From Elysia crispata (Eukaryota; Mollusca; Gastropoda; Plakobranchidae), in assembly GCA_033675545.1 (NCBI GenBank), contig JAWDGP010006259.1, forward strand, positions 1 to 64,000: 64,000 nucleotides of DNA, read 5' to 3'. The notes under the pieces were generated by a model. The model did no database searches. It was given only the letters and a program-made list of their open reading frames with translations, and was not told the origin of the DNA. The position numbers were made by a program, and so were the translations under genes. Shown here piece by piece: positions 26,347 to 40,400 of this stretch. Numbering within the stretch: position 1 is the stretch's first letter; every line of letters starts with the position of its first letter.

Positions 26347-26862
26347 GTTATTGATGTTACTCTCACACAAAAAATTTTATAAAGAAAGCTTTTCTGCAAC
26401 TGTGTACTCTTTCACCTGAAACTTGTAAATGATTTACCAATTGTTTTTTTCATTATTGTTCAATATAAGAAACTAGGGTCAAAGTATGATAGTAATTTCA
26501 TTTGTAATATGTGCATAATATTTGAATAAATTGTCATCTTTAATGCCTTGAGTCAATGAATTAATAAGTTGATGGGAAATGGCAAATGCATGACATTATT
26601 GATTAATAGATAAGAAAGTGTTATTGATATATTATTCTCACTTACAAGCTTCTATACAGAAAGCTTTTTCACGACTACGTAAACTTCACCTGAAAATTGC
26701 AAATGATTTACCATTTTTTTTATCGTAATATGATGAGCAATTTAATTTATAATATATGTGTGTTATTTGAATAGATTGTTATATTTAAATCCTGTGTGTC
26801 AATGAATTTATAAGTTGATAGAAAACGTCAAAGGCATGATATTGTTGGTTAATAGATCTAGG
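26347..26862 (+). repeat. Diverged 273-bp tandem duplication
   Basis: Unit 1 (26347-26619) and unit 2 (26620-26862) share the same order of phrases: GTTATTGAT, AGAAAGCTTTT, TCACCTGAAA, GCAAATGATTTACCA-like, TTTGAATA.ATTGT, GTCAATGAATT.ATAAGTTGAT and TTAATAGAT. Differences are frequent, so the duplication is old. Confidence 0.75.
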
Positions 26863-28387
26863 GTGTTGGGGGTATTTAATACCTCACTAAGTCTGAACAT
26901 TACAGGCTCAAGACCTTCTGTAGTGAGTGGATAAAAATGACATTTCATCTTAACTCAGCCCTGTTGTTCTAAAGAGAACATTTTTGGTAATTCTGAATCC
27001 TATCAAATCAAAAGAGAGTTATTGCCTGCCCAGCCCGGGGAACAGTTTTCAATGTTATAATTTTGAGACCCATTTTAAAATCTTTCAATCATAAAGGTAG
27101 TAGATTATAAAAACACTCTACCAGGTGAAAAAAAAAGGAAAAAAATAACAATTTATACCAACTAGGTTTAGAAGGAAATTAAGTGTAATATTTTTTTTTT
27201 TTTTAATACACTGGATCTTCTCCTAATATTTGATATGCATGACACGTTAGTAATAAAAATGTTAACGTGTAGTTCATTTGGAGTAAACATTTTTACTGAA
27301 CCATCTTCTATAGACAAAAAAAATTGAAATTCTTAGTAATGTCACCATGAATCATTTTTACTGGTTTCAAAGAATAGGTAACAACTTTAAATAAACTTCC
27401 AAAGTTTGGCTAAAAATGCAAGTAAAACTTTATAGTCATGTATCCAAAGAAAAACAATTTTAATTTAGTCACTTAGTCAGTCTCCCAGATTAAACATATG
27501 ATACTTATAAATTTCAAGTCTAGTACATTAAATATGTATGTTTCACAAATTATACAAAATAATAAGAAAGCTAATCCTAGATCAGCTCAAATTTGATATG
27601 TGAAAAACAAATTGATTATAATTGATAAAATGTTATCTCAATGATATGTAATTTTTTTAATAACATGGAAAGGATCATACTCATTGACCATACTAGCACC
27701 ATTGCTAGGTTGCACATTATGTGTGGCACACAAATTCACAATGTCCACATTAAATATGGTACAAAAACAAAATATGCCATCAGAAATTAGACGATGGTTA
27801 CATAAAAGTATTGTCGAATTGGTAAGAAAATTTGCGTTGATATGGATTTAAAAAATTCTATTGAAGTGGTAAGAAAAAGTGTGTGATAATGATAAACAAT
27901 CAATTTAAAGAAAAAAAGAGGTGCAACTCATATGTTGACTGCAAATTATAAAGAAATGCAGAGAAAAATCAAACCATGTCTTCATGTTACACACAATGTG
28001 CATTAATTCATGTATTATTAAGAAGTACATACTTTTGTTCATGCAATAGAAACTGATGAAGTAGATCACAAACGTTTCTCAGTCTCTCTCAATTCCATAA
28101 ATGTGTTTGTAAACTTGATGCACACTTGCATCATTAGACCATTTTAAAAGTTGAACATAAAAAAAATTCAAAGATGTTCATGTGGTCATCTGGTCCACTC
28201 GGACATAATTTCGGTACAGGAGATCATCTGACGAGGAGCAAAAGGTGTGCACATATTGTAGAGTCAAAGTGGGGGTATGGTGGGTCTAATGTTTTGTGAC
28301 ATGAACACAATGACCAGCATAAAAAGCGGAAAAAAATAACCAAGCATTTGAAGCTTGTAGCAAGGGAAGCTGATTTTGCTGAGAGAT

Positions 28388-28632
28388 GTAGCTGAACCAT
28401 CTTTAAGTGTTTTGGTTTGTTGCTGAGGGTTGTTATACTTAGAGTCTTCCTTTCTTCAGAACCTGATCCCTGTAGCTTTTGTTTACCTCAAGGTTTCAGT
28501 CTGGAAAGTCTACTCCTTACTGTCATCTTAACTTCTGGCCATGCTGATCTCTAGCTTAACAGTTCCAAAATCTCTTTAAGCCTGAAGATTTCAATCTTTT
28601 TCTTTTTGTCATGTTGTCTTCTGGCCATGCTA
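28388..28632 (-). repeat. Outermost (left-edge) exon-like unit of the array, divergent
   Basis: Contains the type B left edge (GTAGCTGAACCAT, here with the donor weakened) and two partial island cores, each with the GGCCATGCTGAT/GGCCATGCTATT phrase. On the minus strand an acceptor-like TTTTATTTTAATAG precedes a short frame MARRQHDKKKKIEIF..., equivalent to the centre of better preserved islands. It marks where similarity to the array begins and would be the 3'-most unit if the array is transcribed from the minus strand. Confidence 0.5.
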
Positions 28633-29920
28633 TTAAAATAAAAGGAGAACGATTTTTCTATTACAAAAAATGAAAAAAAGGAGAAAGCATTGGCATTCAA
28701 TTGTGTGTATATAAGTTGACAAAACTTTGAAAAGGAATAAACGGCCAAGGTGTCAGAATATATTTCTTTTATGTTGGATAACAAGCCGTATAATCTGAAG
28801 ATAGAAAATCATAAATCAAATGAAATCAATTTTAAAAAGTCCTGACTAGACTGGAGGGATTCAACAGGTTTTCATCAACACTAAATAATAGTAAAAATTC
28901 AAAGGACATTTATACATGCATGTAAAGGGTAAAAAAAAATTACTCTCTTTTTTACTAGTTGTGGCAAGCAAAGTAAGTGAAGGCTGTAAGATTTTGATAA
29001 GACCAGTAGCTGCCATATCTGTGACCATTGTTCTTTGGGTCTGACCAGTTCTTCTACATCCGTGTTGTTCACGCTCTTGTAATTTTTTTAATCTCCAGTT
29101 CCTAGTCTATGTATTTCTTGTAGGCATCAATGTTTCAGTTCTCCAGGTCTTTTCCTTACTGTCATCTTGTCCCCTGCACATGGAAATCTCTGGCGAAAAG
29201 GTCCCAAATACCTCTTCTTGGTCCTAACCTTTCAGTATTTGCCTCTTCACCTCTTATAATTTCAAAAACTGATACCAAGATCTGACTCAATTTAAAAAGG
29301 AATATTTTTTTTTAAAAATGAAAACCATAAAAGATTCAAATGTGTGTGTATAACTATTCAAAATTGAAAAGGATTATTCAAACAAATTGTCAAAATACAT
29401 TTATTATATGTTTAAAAACAAGTTGCATAATCTTAAGGCGGAAAAAAAGAATCTAATAAAATCTGTTTAAAAAAGCTAAGTTGGACTATTTTTCTTTTGT
29501 GTTGCAAAGCAAGCTGTGTAATCTAAAAGCAGAAGAGAAAAATATGAAATCAATGCGTTTAAAAGAAGTCCTGACAAGAAAAGGAAAAATTCAGTAGGTT
29601 TTAACGTATAGGAAACCAAATTTCAAAGAAAAAAAAATACTGATAAAACAAGCAAAAAATTATTTCTGTTTATCTACAGTTTGTAGCAAAAGAACAAGTT
29701 TACAGATTCAGATTCTTTCCAGAGTTGTAGCTAACATATATGTAAATATTGAGGATAGCAGATGACCTGGCGTTTTTGATTCATGTTGTTGACAGATATG
29801 TTGTTTTTTTCCTGGAGATCATGACCCCTGCAGTTCAGGAAGGCTAAAGGTGTTGTCCTCCAATTTCTTTCTTATTGTCATACTGTCATTTGGTCATGGT
29901 GATCCCTAGCGTAAGGGTCT

Positions 29921-30109
29921 CAAGTATGTCTCCAAAATTTCTCCTCATGGTCCGCAACTTCAGGTCTTTACATGTTCGCCTTCTGTGATCTCAAAACACA
30001 ATAATATGATGAGACTTATTTGAAATTGAAATATAGAAATAGAAGAAACAATTTACATTCAATTTTGGCTTGTATGAAAAGTTAAAAAGGAATATTGGGA
30101 GAGAGTGTT

Positions 30110-30164
<55 letters not shown>

Positions 30165-30493
30165 TTTTTGGTGCAAAAAAGTCTGAAACATCCAAAGACA
30201 TAAAGGTAGAATGTAATCCTTAAAAAAAAAACTTGACTGGAAAAGAGGAATTTAGTATAATTTTATATATACCAAAGAATACAGAGAATCTAAAGGACAA
30301 AAATACAAAATATTAATAGTAAAAAAGAATTCCATGCCGTTTAATGGTTGGTGCAAGCCAAGGAGTTGATGGCTACATGATTCTGACAAGAAGAGTAGCT
30401 GCCTTACCTGTAACCACTGTTCTTTGCGTTGACCATTTCTTCTTGGTACATGTTGTTTACACTTGTGTAATTTTTTGTATCTTTAATTCCTGG
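29921..30493 (-). repeat. Near-identical intra-array duplicate, copy 1
   Basis: 573 bp that match 33020-33579 by eye except for the length of the TA run (longer here, about 30117-30154). It spans the end of a type B island, the spacer and the donor side of a type A island. On both sides the similarity drops to the usual diverged level. Confidence 0.85.
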
Positions 30494-33019
30494 TCCATGG
30501 ACTTCGAAAAAAGGCTGTAATATCCAAAGATATAAAAGCAGATATAAAAAAAAATCTGTTAAAAAAATAAACATGACTGGAAAAGTGGAATTCAGCAGGT
30601 TTTTATCTCTACTAAATAGAACTAAATATCTAAAGGAAAAAAATGCAAAAAAAAAAACAAAAATTAGAAGAAGTTATTTATATTAAATTTCTTTGGCATA
30701 TGAATCATTGAAAAGAAAGTTTGGGAGAAAGTGTTGGAATATTTTTTTTTGTATTGCAAAACAAGCTGTGTAATCTATAAGCGGAAGAAAAAAATCTAAA
30801 TTAAATGAGTTTAAAAAATAGTCCTGACTAGAAGAAGAAAAATTCAAAAGGTTTCAAAATATAAGAAACCAAAATTTAAAGAAAAAAAAATACTAATAAA
30901 AGAAAAGAAAAAAAATTCTCTTTATCGACAGTTTGTGGGAAAAGAAGGAGTTTAAAGATCCAGATTTTTTTCAGAGATTTAACTAACCAAAATTTAAAAA
31001 AAATTGTGAATAGTAGCTTACCTGGCTTTTTTGATTGATGTTGTTGACAGCAATGTAGTCCTCTTTCCTGAAGATTATGACCCCTGGAGTTCAGAAAGGC
31101 TAAGCTGTTGTCCTCAAATCTATTTCATATTGACAAATGTCATTTAGCCATGGTGATCCCTAGTGTAAGGGTCCCCAGTATGTCTGGAAACTTCTCTTCA
31201 TTGTCTTGACCTTCAGTTCTTTACATGCTCACCTTCTGTGATCTCAAACACAATAATGTGATATGACTTATTTCAAATAGGGGGAACAATTTAGCCATGG
31301 AAAAAATGAAATATAGAAACAGAAGAAACAATGTCCATTCATTTTTTGTGCGTATTAAGCATTCAAAAGGAATATTGGGGAAAAGTGTTAGAACATATAT
31401 AAATATATATTTGTTATTTGCAAAAAAATCTGTAATATCCAAAGACATAAAAGCAGGATGTAAATCAATTCCTTTTAAAAAATCCTCACTGGAAAGGAGG
31501 ATTTCAGCATGAATTTCATCTATACCAAATAATTTGAAGAATCCTGAGGACAAAATTACAAATATCAATAGCAAAAATAAAATTACAAGCTGTTTAATGG
31601 TTGGTGCAAGTGAAGGAGTTGAAGGCTACATGATTCTGACAAGAAGTGTAGCTGCCTTACCTGTGACCTTTGTTTTTTGCCTAGACCATGTTTTCTTAAA
31701 ACATAATGTTTCATCAAGTAACTTTTTGTATTTTTCATTCCTGGTCCATGTAGTTCGAAAAAAAGCTGAAATATCCAAATATATAAGAGCAGAATATGAA
31801 TAAAATCTGTTTCAAACAAAAAAATGACTGGAAAAGAGTAATTCAGAAGGTTTTCACATATACTAAATAAAACTAAGAATCAAAAGGAGAAAATTCTCAA
31901 ATAAATAGAAGCATTTATATTCAATTTGTTTGCATATGAATCTGTTAAAAGGAAGTCTTGGAGAAAGTGTTGGAATGTTTTTCTTTTGGATTGCAAAACA
32001 AGCTGTGTAGTCTAAAAGCAGAAAAGAAAAATATGAATAGCATGCCTTTAAAAAAAGTCCTGACTAGAAAAGGAAAACTTCAGCAGGTTTTAACATATAA
32101 AAAACCAAAGTTCAAAGAAAAGAAACTACTGATAAAACAAGCGAAAAAACCATTTCTGTTTATCTACTGTTTGTAAAAAAAAGAACGAGTTTACAGATTC
32201 AGATTCTTTTCAGAGGTGTAGCTAACCAATTTGTTAATATAGTGGATAGTAGCTGACCTGGCCTTTTTGATTCACGTTGTTGACAGCAATGTAGTTCTTG
32301 AATGACACAATGCTTCTGTCCTCCAGGTCTTTCCTTTCTCTCAACTTGTCTCTTGAACACATGGATCCTTAGCTCTACAGTCTTAGGTTCTGTTCCAGCT
32401 ATTCTTCCTGGTCCTAAACTTATAAACTAGTCTTTATGGCTTGGTCCTCTGTGATCTAAAAATGTAATATCATGACTTTTTTCAAATATTGAAAACAATT
32501 TTGCATTCAGTACAAAATTTTTTTTAAAAATTGGAGAAAGAATTCATTTTTTATTTTTTTATACATATGAATCATTCAGAGTAAGTTGAGAGAAAGTGTT
32601 GGAATATTTTTCTTTTGTGTAACAATAGAAACTGTGTAATCTAAAAGCGGAAGAGAAAAATGTATTAAATGAGTTTAAAAAAGTCCTGACTGGAAAGGAA
32701 AGATTCAGCAGGTTTTAACAAACCGGAAACCAAAGTTCAAAGTAACAAAAAAAATCAAGATAAAATAAGGAAAAAAAACTTTGTTTTCTAAAGTTTGTAG
32801 ATCTATATTCTTTTGAGAGGTGTAGTTAACCAATATGTAAATATTGTGGATAGTAGCTGACCTGGCCTCTTGCGATTCATGTTGTTGACAGCAATGTAGT
32901 CTTTTTTTTCCGGTAGATCATGACCCCTGCAGTACAAAAAGGCTAAAGGTGTTGTCTTCCAAATTACCTTTTCCTGTCATACTGTTCTTTGGCCATGGTG
33001 ATCTCTAGCATAAGGGTTC

Positions 33020-33208
33020 CAAGTATGTCTCCAAAATTTCTCCTCATGGTCCGCAACTTCAGGTCTTTACATGTTCGCCTTCTGTGATCTCAAAACACAA
33101 TAATATGATGAGACTTATTTGAAATTGAAATATAGAAATAGAAGAAACAATTTACATTCAATTTTGGCTTGTATGAAAAGTTAAAAAGGAATATTGGGAG
33201 AGAGTGTT

Positions 33209-33255
<47 letters not shown>

Positions 33256-33579
33256 GGTGCAAAAAAGTCTGAAACATCCAAAGACATAAAGGTAGAATGT
33301 AATCCTTAAAAAAAAAACTTGACTGGAAAAGAGGAATTTAGTATAATTTTATATATACCAAAGAATACAGAGAATCTAAAGGACAAAAATACAAAATATT
33401 AATAGTAAAAAAGAATTCCATGCCGTTTAATGGTTGGTGCAAGCCAAGGAGTTGATGGCTACATGATTCTGACAAGAAGAGTAGCTGCCTTACCTGTAAC
33501 CACTGTTCTTTGCGTTGACCATTTCTTCTTGGTACATGTTGTTTACACTTGTGTAATTTTTTGTATCTTTAATTCCTGG
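33020..33579 (-). repeat. Near-identical intra-array duplicate, copy 2
   Basis: 560-bp partner of 29921-30493. Here the type A island continues complete to about 33750, whereas in copy 1 it is replaced after CCTGGTCCATG by spacer sequence. The pair therefore shares a block whose right junction differs. Confidence 0.85.
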
Positions 33580-36500
33580 ATCATGTAGTTCTTGTAGATT
33601 TCAATTTTCAGTCCTTCAGGTTTCTTCCCTAATATCATCTTGTCTTCTGCCCATGGAGAATCCTAGGTAACCAGTCACAGAACTCTCTTCCAGTTTCTCT
33701 TCAGGATCCTTAACTTCAGGTCTTTTGAGTCTTTGCCTTCTGTAATCTGGAAATATAATTTCACAATATGACTAATTTCAATTATAGAGAACAATTTTAC
33801 CAGGCAACACAAAATGAAAAAAGAAATAGGAGAAAGCAAATCCATTCAATTTTAAGTGCCTATATATAATAATACAAATATATATCAAACATTAAATAGA
33901 AATTTTGAGAGAACGTATAAGATTATTTTTCTTTTGTATTGCACAACGAGCTTAAAAATGTAAAAGCCAAAGAGAAGAATGTAAATTAATCAGTTAAAAA
34001 AAGTCTGGACTGAAAAGGAGATGTTAAGCAGGTATTTACCAATATCGAAAGTATGAAATGGAAAAAAAAAAAAAACATAAATGAACAAAAAAATCTGACT
34101 TTCTTTTTTAAAGGTTGTAGCAACAGACTGATTTACATATGCAAGTTTTTTTTATTTTCAAGGTGTGTATACATCTATCTTCACCATTACAGCTGACCTG
34201 GTCTTTTTATTTGTGTTTTGAATAGCTTTCAAGCCTGCTTTTCTGTAGATCCTGATTCCCATAGTCAAGTTTTCCTGAACAATGCTGCCCTCGTATCTCT
34301 TCTTTTATTGTCGTCTTGTTTTCTGGCCATCGTGATATCTAGCGTAAGGGTCCCAGGTAACTCTTCAAACTGCCCTTCTTGATCCTTAACTTCTAATCTT
34401 TCCATCTTTGCCTTCTGTTATATTAAAACCTTATATCATGATGGAACTTATTTCAAAATTGGAGAAAACGTTTCCCTTACAAAAAAGATGAAAAAAAGGA
34501 AATAGGAGAAGGAAGTTTCATTTGATTTTCTTTGCATAAAACATTAAAAAGGAATAATGAGAGAAATATTAGAAAATATATGTATATTTTTACTGTTTGA
34601 AAAAAAAGCTGTAATATCCAAAGATATAAAAGCAGAATGTAAATTAATTGTGTTAAAAAAAAAAGTGACTGAAAAAGTGGAATTCAACAGGTTTTCATCT
34701 ATACTGAATAAAACTAAGAATCTAAAGGAGAAAAAAGCAAAATTAAATAGAGGAAAGCATTTATATTTAATTTGTTTTGCAAATGAATCATTGAAAAGGA
34801 AGTTTGAGAGAAAGTGTTGGAATATTTTTCTTTTGTGTTGCAAATCAAACTGTGCAATCTAAAAGCAGAAGAGAACAATCTAAATTAAATGAGTTAAAAA
34901 ATAGGTCTTGACTAGAAAAGGGACAAATCAGCAGGTTTTAACATATAGAGACCAAAATTCAAAGAAAAAAAGAATACCGATAAAACAATCAAAAAAGATT
35001 TTCTGTTTATCTGCAGTTTGTAGGACAAGAAGGAGTTTACAGATCCAGATTCTTTTCAGAGGTGTAGCTAACCAATGTGTAAATATTGTGGATAGTAGCT
35101 GACCTGGCCTTTTTGATTCATGTTGTTGACAGCATTATAGTCTTCTTTCCTGGAGATCATGACCCCTGTAGTTCAAGCAGGCTAAAGGTGTTGTCCTGAA
35201 ATTTGTTTGTTATAGTCATATTGTCATTTGGCCATGGTAATTCCTAGCTTAAGGGTCCCAGGTATTTCTGGAAACTTCTCTTCATGGTCATCAACTTTAG
35301 GTCTTTACATATTCACCTTCTGTGATCTCAAAATACAATAATATGATATAACTTATTTCAAACATGAGGAACACTTTTGACATGCAAAAAAATTGAAATA
35401 TAGAAATAGAAGAAACAATTTACATTCAATTTTGGTGGGTATGAAACGTTCAAAAGGAATATTGGGAGAAAGTGTTAGAACATATATAAATATATTTTGT
35501 TGTTCCAAAAAAGACTGTTATATCCAAAGACATAAAAACAGAACGTAAGTCAAATCCTCTAAAAAAAAAAACCTGACTGGAAAGGAGGATATCAGCATGT
35601 TTTTATCTCTACCAAATAATAGGAAGAATCCAAAGTACAAAAATTTAATAAAATGGAAAAAGAAGAATTACATGCCGTTTAATGGTTGGAGCAAGAGAAG
35701 GAGATGAAGGCTACATGATTCTGACAAGAAGAGTAGCTGCCTTACTGTGACCATTGTTCTCTGCCTCGACCATGTCTTCTTGGTACATGTTGTTTTCACT
35801 CGTGAAGTTTTTTTGTATCTTTAGTTCATGGTGCATATACTTAAAAAAAAAGGCTGTAATATCCAAAAGTTTAAAAGTAGAATATACATAAAACTAAAAA
35901 AAAACATCCCTGGAAAAGTGGAATTTAGCAGGTTTTCATCTCTACTAAAAAAACTAAAAATCTCCGGGAAAAAAGTGCAAAGCATTTGTATTCAATTTGA
36001 TTTGCATATATCATTGAAAACGAAGTTTGGAAAAAAGTGTTGGAAAATTGTTCTTTTGTGTTGCAAAACAAGCTCTGTAATCTAAAAGCGGATGAGAAAA
36101 AATCTAAATTAAATGAGTTTAAAAATTAGTTCCGATTGGAGAGGAAAGTTTCAGCAGGTTTTAACAGATAGGAAACCAAAGTTCAAAGTAAAAAAATACT
36201 GATAAAACAAGCAAAAAAAATTCTCTCTATCTACAGTTTGTAGGAAAAAAAAAGAGTTTACAGATCCAGATTCTTTTCAGAGGTGTAACTAACCAAAATG
36301 TAAAAAAATTGTGGATAGTAGCTGACCTGGCTTTTTTGATTGATGTTGTTTACAGCAATGTAGTCTTCTTTCCTGTAGATCATGACACCTGCAGTTCAGC
36401 AGGGCTAAAGGTTTTGTTCTTCAATTATTTCTTATTGTCAAAATATTCTTTGGCCAAGGTAATCCTTAGCATAGGGGTCCCAAATATCTCTGGAAATATC

Positions 36501-36719
36501 TCTTCCTGGTCTTCAACTTCAGTTCTTTACATGTTCACCTTCACCTTCTGTGATCTCAAAAATCAATAATATAATATGATTTATTTCAAACAGAAGAGAA
36601 CAATTCTGCCATGCAAAAAAATAAAAGTGAAATAAAGAAAAAGAAAAGAAAAAATTTACATTCAATTTTAAGGGGCATGAAAAATTAAAAAGGAATATTG
36701 GGAGAAAGTGTTAGAACAA

Positions 36720-36721
<2 letters not shown>

Positions 36722-36762
<41 letters not shown>
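36722..36762. repeat. TA run at the fixed spacer position of array monomers, representative
   Basis: Many spacers carry a TA run at the same place, just after GTGTTAGAACATATA or its equivalent. Other examples are near 30117, 33217, 37391, 45112, 49466, 53047, 56571, 60085 and 62978. Length varies widely even between near-identical copies. Confidence 0.85.
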
Positions 36763-36765
<3 letters not shown>

Positions 36766-37026
36766 TTTTATTTTTGATGTTGCAAAATAGGCTGTACTAT
36801 CCAAAGACATAAAAGCAGAACGTAAATCAAATGTTTTTAAAAGAAAAAAACCTGACTGTAAAGGAGGAATTCCACATAATTTTATCTATACCAAATAATA
36901 CAAAGAATCTAAAGGACAAAAATACAAATATCAATAGCAAAACTAAAATTACATGCCGTTTAATGGTTGATGCAAGTGAAGGAGCTGAAGGCTACATGAT
37001 TCTGACAAGAAGAGTAGCTGCCTTAC

Positions 37027-37272
37027 CTGTGACCATTGATCTTTACCCTGACCATGTCTTCTTAGAACACAGTTTTTACACTCGTGTACCTTTTTGTATC
37101 TTTAGATCCTGGTCCATGTAGTTCTTGTGTATCTCAATGTTCAGTCCTCCAAGTCTCTTCCTTACTGTCATCTTGTTTTCTGCCCATGGAGAATCTTAGC
37201 AAACCAGTCACAGAACTCTCTTCCAGCTTTATTTCATGCTCTTTAACTTCAGGTCTTTAGCATCTTTTTCTT
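37027..37272 (-). repeat. Full type A island, representative
   Basis: 246 bp between TGATCACAG... hmm-free boundaries AGATCACAG (acceptor side, at 37273-37275) and a perfect donor CACAG/GTAAGG (37021-37026). A related copy at 41242-41490 is open for most of its length in one frame (KDLKLRSMKR, then EDKMTVRKRPGGL, then EIYKNY.DQEL), but that frame differs from the one open in type B islands. Sequence past the donor stays conserved for about 80 bp. Confidence 0.6.
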
Positions 37273-37387
37273 CTGTGATCTTGAAAGGTAATATCACAAT
37301 ATGACTTACTTCAATTAAGGAGAACAATGTTACCAAGCAAAACAAAATGAAAAAAAAATAGGAGAAAGCAATTTCATTCAGTTTTAA

Positions 37388-37435
<48 letters not shown>

Positions 37436-40400
37436 CATTAAAAAGGAATTTCGAGACAAAGTATAGGAATATTTTTTCTTTTGAGTTGCAAAACAAGCTT
37501 CGAAATCTAAAAGCGAAAGAGCAGAATCTGTATTAATCAATTCAAAAAAGGCTGGGCTGAAAAGCAGAGACTGAGCAGGTATTCACCACTGCTAAACCAA
37601 AGTACAAATGAAAAGGGATTAAAAAAATATAAATGAAGCAAAAAAAAGAAACTTTCTTTTCAATGGTTGTTGCAATAGACAGGGTTAAATGGGCAAGTTT
37701 TTTTCTAAGATGCGTATCTGTCTTTACCATTTTATCTGACATGGACTTTTTTTTTATTTTTGTGTTTAATAGCTCTACAGCCTGCTTTCCTGTAGATCCT
37801 GATACCCATAGTCCAGTTCGCCTGAAGAATGATGTCCTCTTATTTTTATTGTCTTCTGGCCATGGGGATGTCTAGCCTAAGGATCCTAGGTACCTCTTCA
37901 ACTCCTCTCCTTGTCCTAAACTTCTTGCCTTTGCATCTTTACCTTCTGTGATCTTAAAACCTAATATCAATGTAACTTACTTCCAAATTGGGGAAAACTT
38001 TTGCCACACGAAAAAAAGAGGGAAAAAAGAAAATAAGGAAAAGAAATTTCATTTAATTTTCTTTACATATAACATTAAAAAGGAATATTGGGAGAAATAT
38101 TAGAAATTATATGTATATTTTTACTGTTTATAAAAAGGCCGTAATATCCAGAGGTATAAATGTTGAATGTTAATCAAATCTGTTAAAAAAAAACGAGGAA
38201 TTCAGCACGTTTTCATCTAGTCTAAAGAAAACTAAGAATCTAAAGGATAAAAATACAAAATAATATTACAGTCCCTTTTATGGTTGGTGTAAGCAAAGGC
38301 GTTGAAGGCCTTATGATTCTGACAAGAAGAGTAGCTGCCTTACCTGCGACCATTGTTCTTTACCATGACAATGTCTTCTTAGTACATGTTGTTTACACTT
38401 GTGTAATTTTTTGTTTCTTTAGTTTGTGGTCCATGTAGTTCTTGAATGACTCAATGTTTCAGTCCTAAAGATCTTTCCTTTTTCTTAATTTGTCTCTTGA
38501 ACATGGAGATTTTTATCTTTACAGTCCTAGGCTCTCTTCCAGCTATTCTTCCTGGTAATAAACTTCTGGACTGGTCTTTGTGGCTTCGCCTTCTGTGATA
38601 TAATGACATTACTTATTCCAAATATCGAGAACAATTTAGCCGGTCAACATAAAATTAAAAAATAAATAAAAGAAAGCATTAATATTAAATTTTTTTTTTG
38701 CATATGAACAACTAAAAAGTAAGTTTGGGAGAAAGGGTTGGAATAATTTTTTTGTGTTAAAAAACTAGCAGTGTAATCTAAAAGCGGAAGAGAAATATCT
38801 AAATTAAATGACTTAGAAAAAAGTCCGGACTAGCAAAGGAAAAATTCAGCAGGTTTTAACATGTAGGTCATCAAAGTAAAAAAAAAAATATATGGATAAA
38901 AAAAGGAAGACATATTTTCTGTTTATTTAAATTTTGTTGGAAAAGAAGGAGTTTACAGATCCAGATTCTTTTCAGAGGTGTGGTTAACCAATATATAAAT
39001 ATTGAGGATAGTAGCTGACCTGGCCTTTTTGATTCATGTTGTTCACAGCAATGTAACCTTTTTTCCTGTAGATCATGACCCCTGCAGTTCAAGAAGGCTA
39101 AAAATGTCGTCTTCCAAATTATTTCTTACTGTCATACTGATCTTTGCCCATGGTGAACCTTAGCGTAAGGGTCTCAAGTATGTCTCGAAACTTCTCTTCC
39201 TGGTCCTCAACTTTGGGTCTTTACATGTTCACCTTATATGATCACAAAACACAAAAATATAATATGAATTTTTTCAAATACGAGGAACATTTTTGCCTTT
39301 AAAAAAAATGAAACATAGAAATAGAAGAAAGAATTCACAATCAATTTTGGCGCGCACGAAACGTTAAAAAGGTATATGGGACGGATGTGTTACAACATGT
39401 ATAAATATTTCTATTGTTGCCACAATATTGGGAGAAAGTTTCAGAACATACATATATATTTTTTTGTTGCAAAAAAGGCTGTAATATCCAAAGACATAAA
39501 AGCAGAACGTAAATCAAATCCTTTAAAAACTCTGACTGGAAAGGAGGAATTCATCATGTTTTTATCTATACCAAATAATACAAAGAATCCAAAGAATGAA
39601 AATACAAATATGAATTGGAAAAATAAAATAACATAGCGTTTAATCTTTGGTGTAAGAGTTGAAGGCTCCAAGATTATGATAAAAAGAGGAGCTGCCTTAC
39701 CTGAAGCTGTTGTTCTTTACCTTTACAATGTCTTGTGTATTTCTTTTTTCTTCAGTTCCTGCTCCATGTCGTTCTTGAATGACTCAATGTTTTAGTCCTC
39801 CAGGTCTTTCCTTTCTCTCATCTTGTCTCATGAACATGGAGATTCTTAGCTTAACAGTACTGGTTTCTCTTCCAGCTATTCTTCCTGGTCCTAAACTTCT
39901 GGACTGGTCTTTGCGGCTTCGCCCTCTGTGATCTAAAAATGCAATATCATGACATGACTCATTTCAAATATGGAGAATTGTTATAAGAAGTTTAGCTGCC
40001 TTACCTGTGACCATTGTTCTTTACCATGACCATGTCTTCTTGGTACCTGTAGTTTACACTCATGTAAATTTTTGTGTCTTAAGTTCATGGTCCGTGTACT
40101 TCGAAAAAAGGCTGTAAGATCTAAAGGTATAAAAGCAAAATATATATAAAATCTGTTAAAAAAAATCAGGACTGGAAAAGTGGAATTCACCAGGTTTTCA
40201 TCTCTACTAAATAAAACTAAAAACCAAAGGAAAAAAAATGCAAAAATAGGTAGAAGAAAGCATTTATATTCAATTTTGTTTGTATATATCACTGAAAACG
40301 AAGTTTGGGAGAAAATGTTGAAAAATTTTTCTTTTGAGTTGCAAAACGAGCTGCGTAATCTGAAAGCGGAAAAAGAAAAAATAATTAAATAAGTATATAA

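Larger units (their letters stand above)
24660..28330. other. AT-rich stretch with no supported gene
   Basis: Contains a TA microsatellite and one diverged tandem duplication, listed separately. Open frames here are short, hydrophobic and AT-driven. Near 28180-28290 both strands are open for about 30 codons, but nothing recognisable results. Confidence 0.5.

Noticed and set aside
28180-28290. Short frames open on both strands, with a CTYCRVK-like phrase
   Set aside because: Too short and without a second conserved block to support a transposase zinc-binding end or any other domain.
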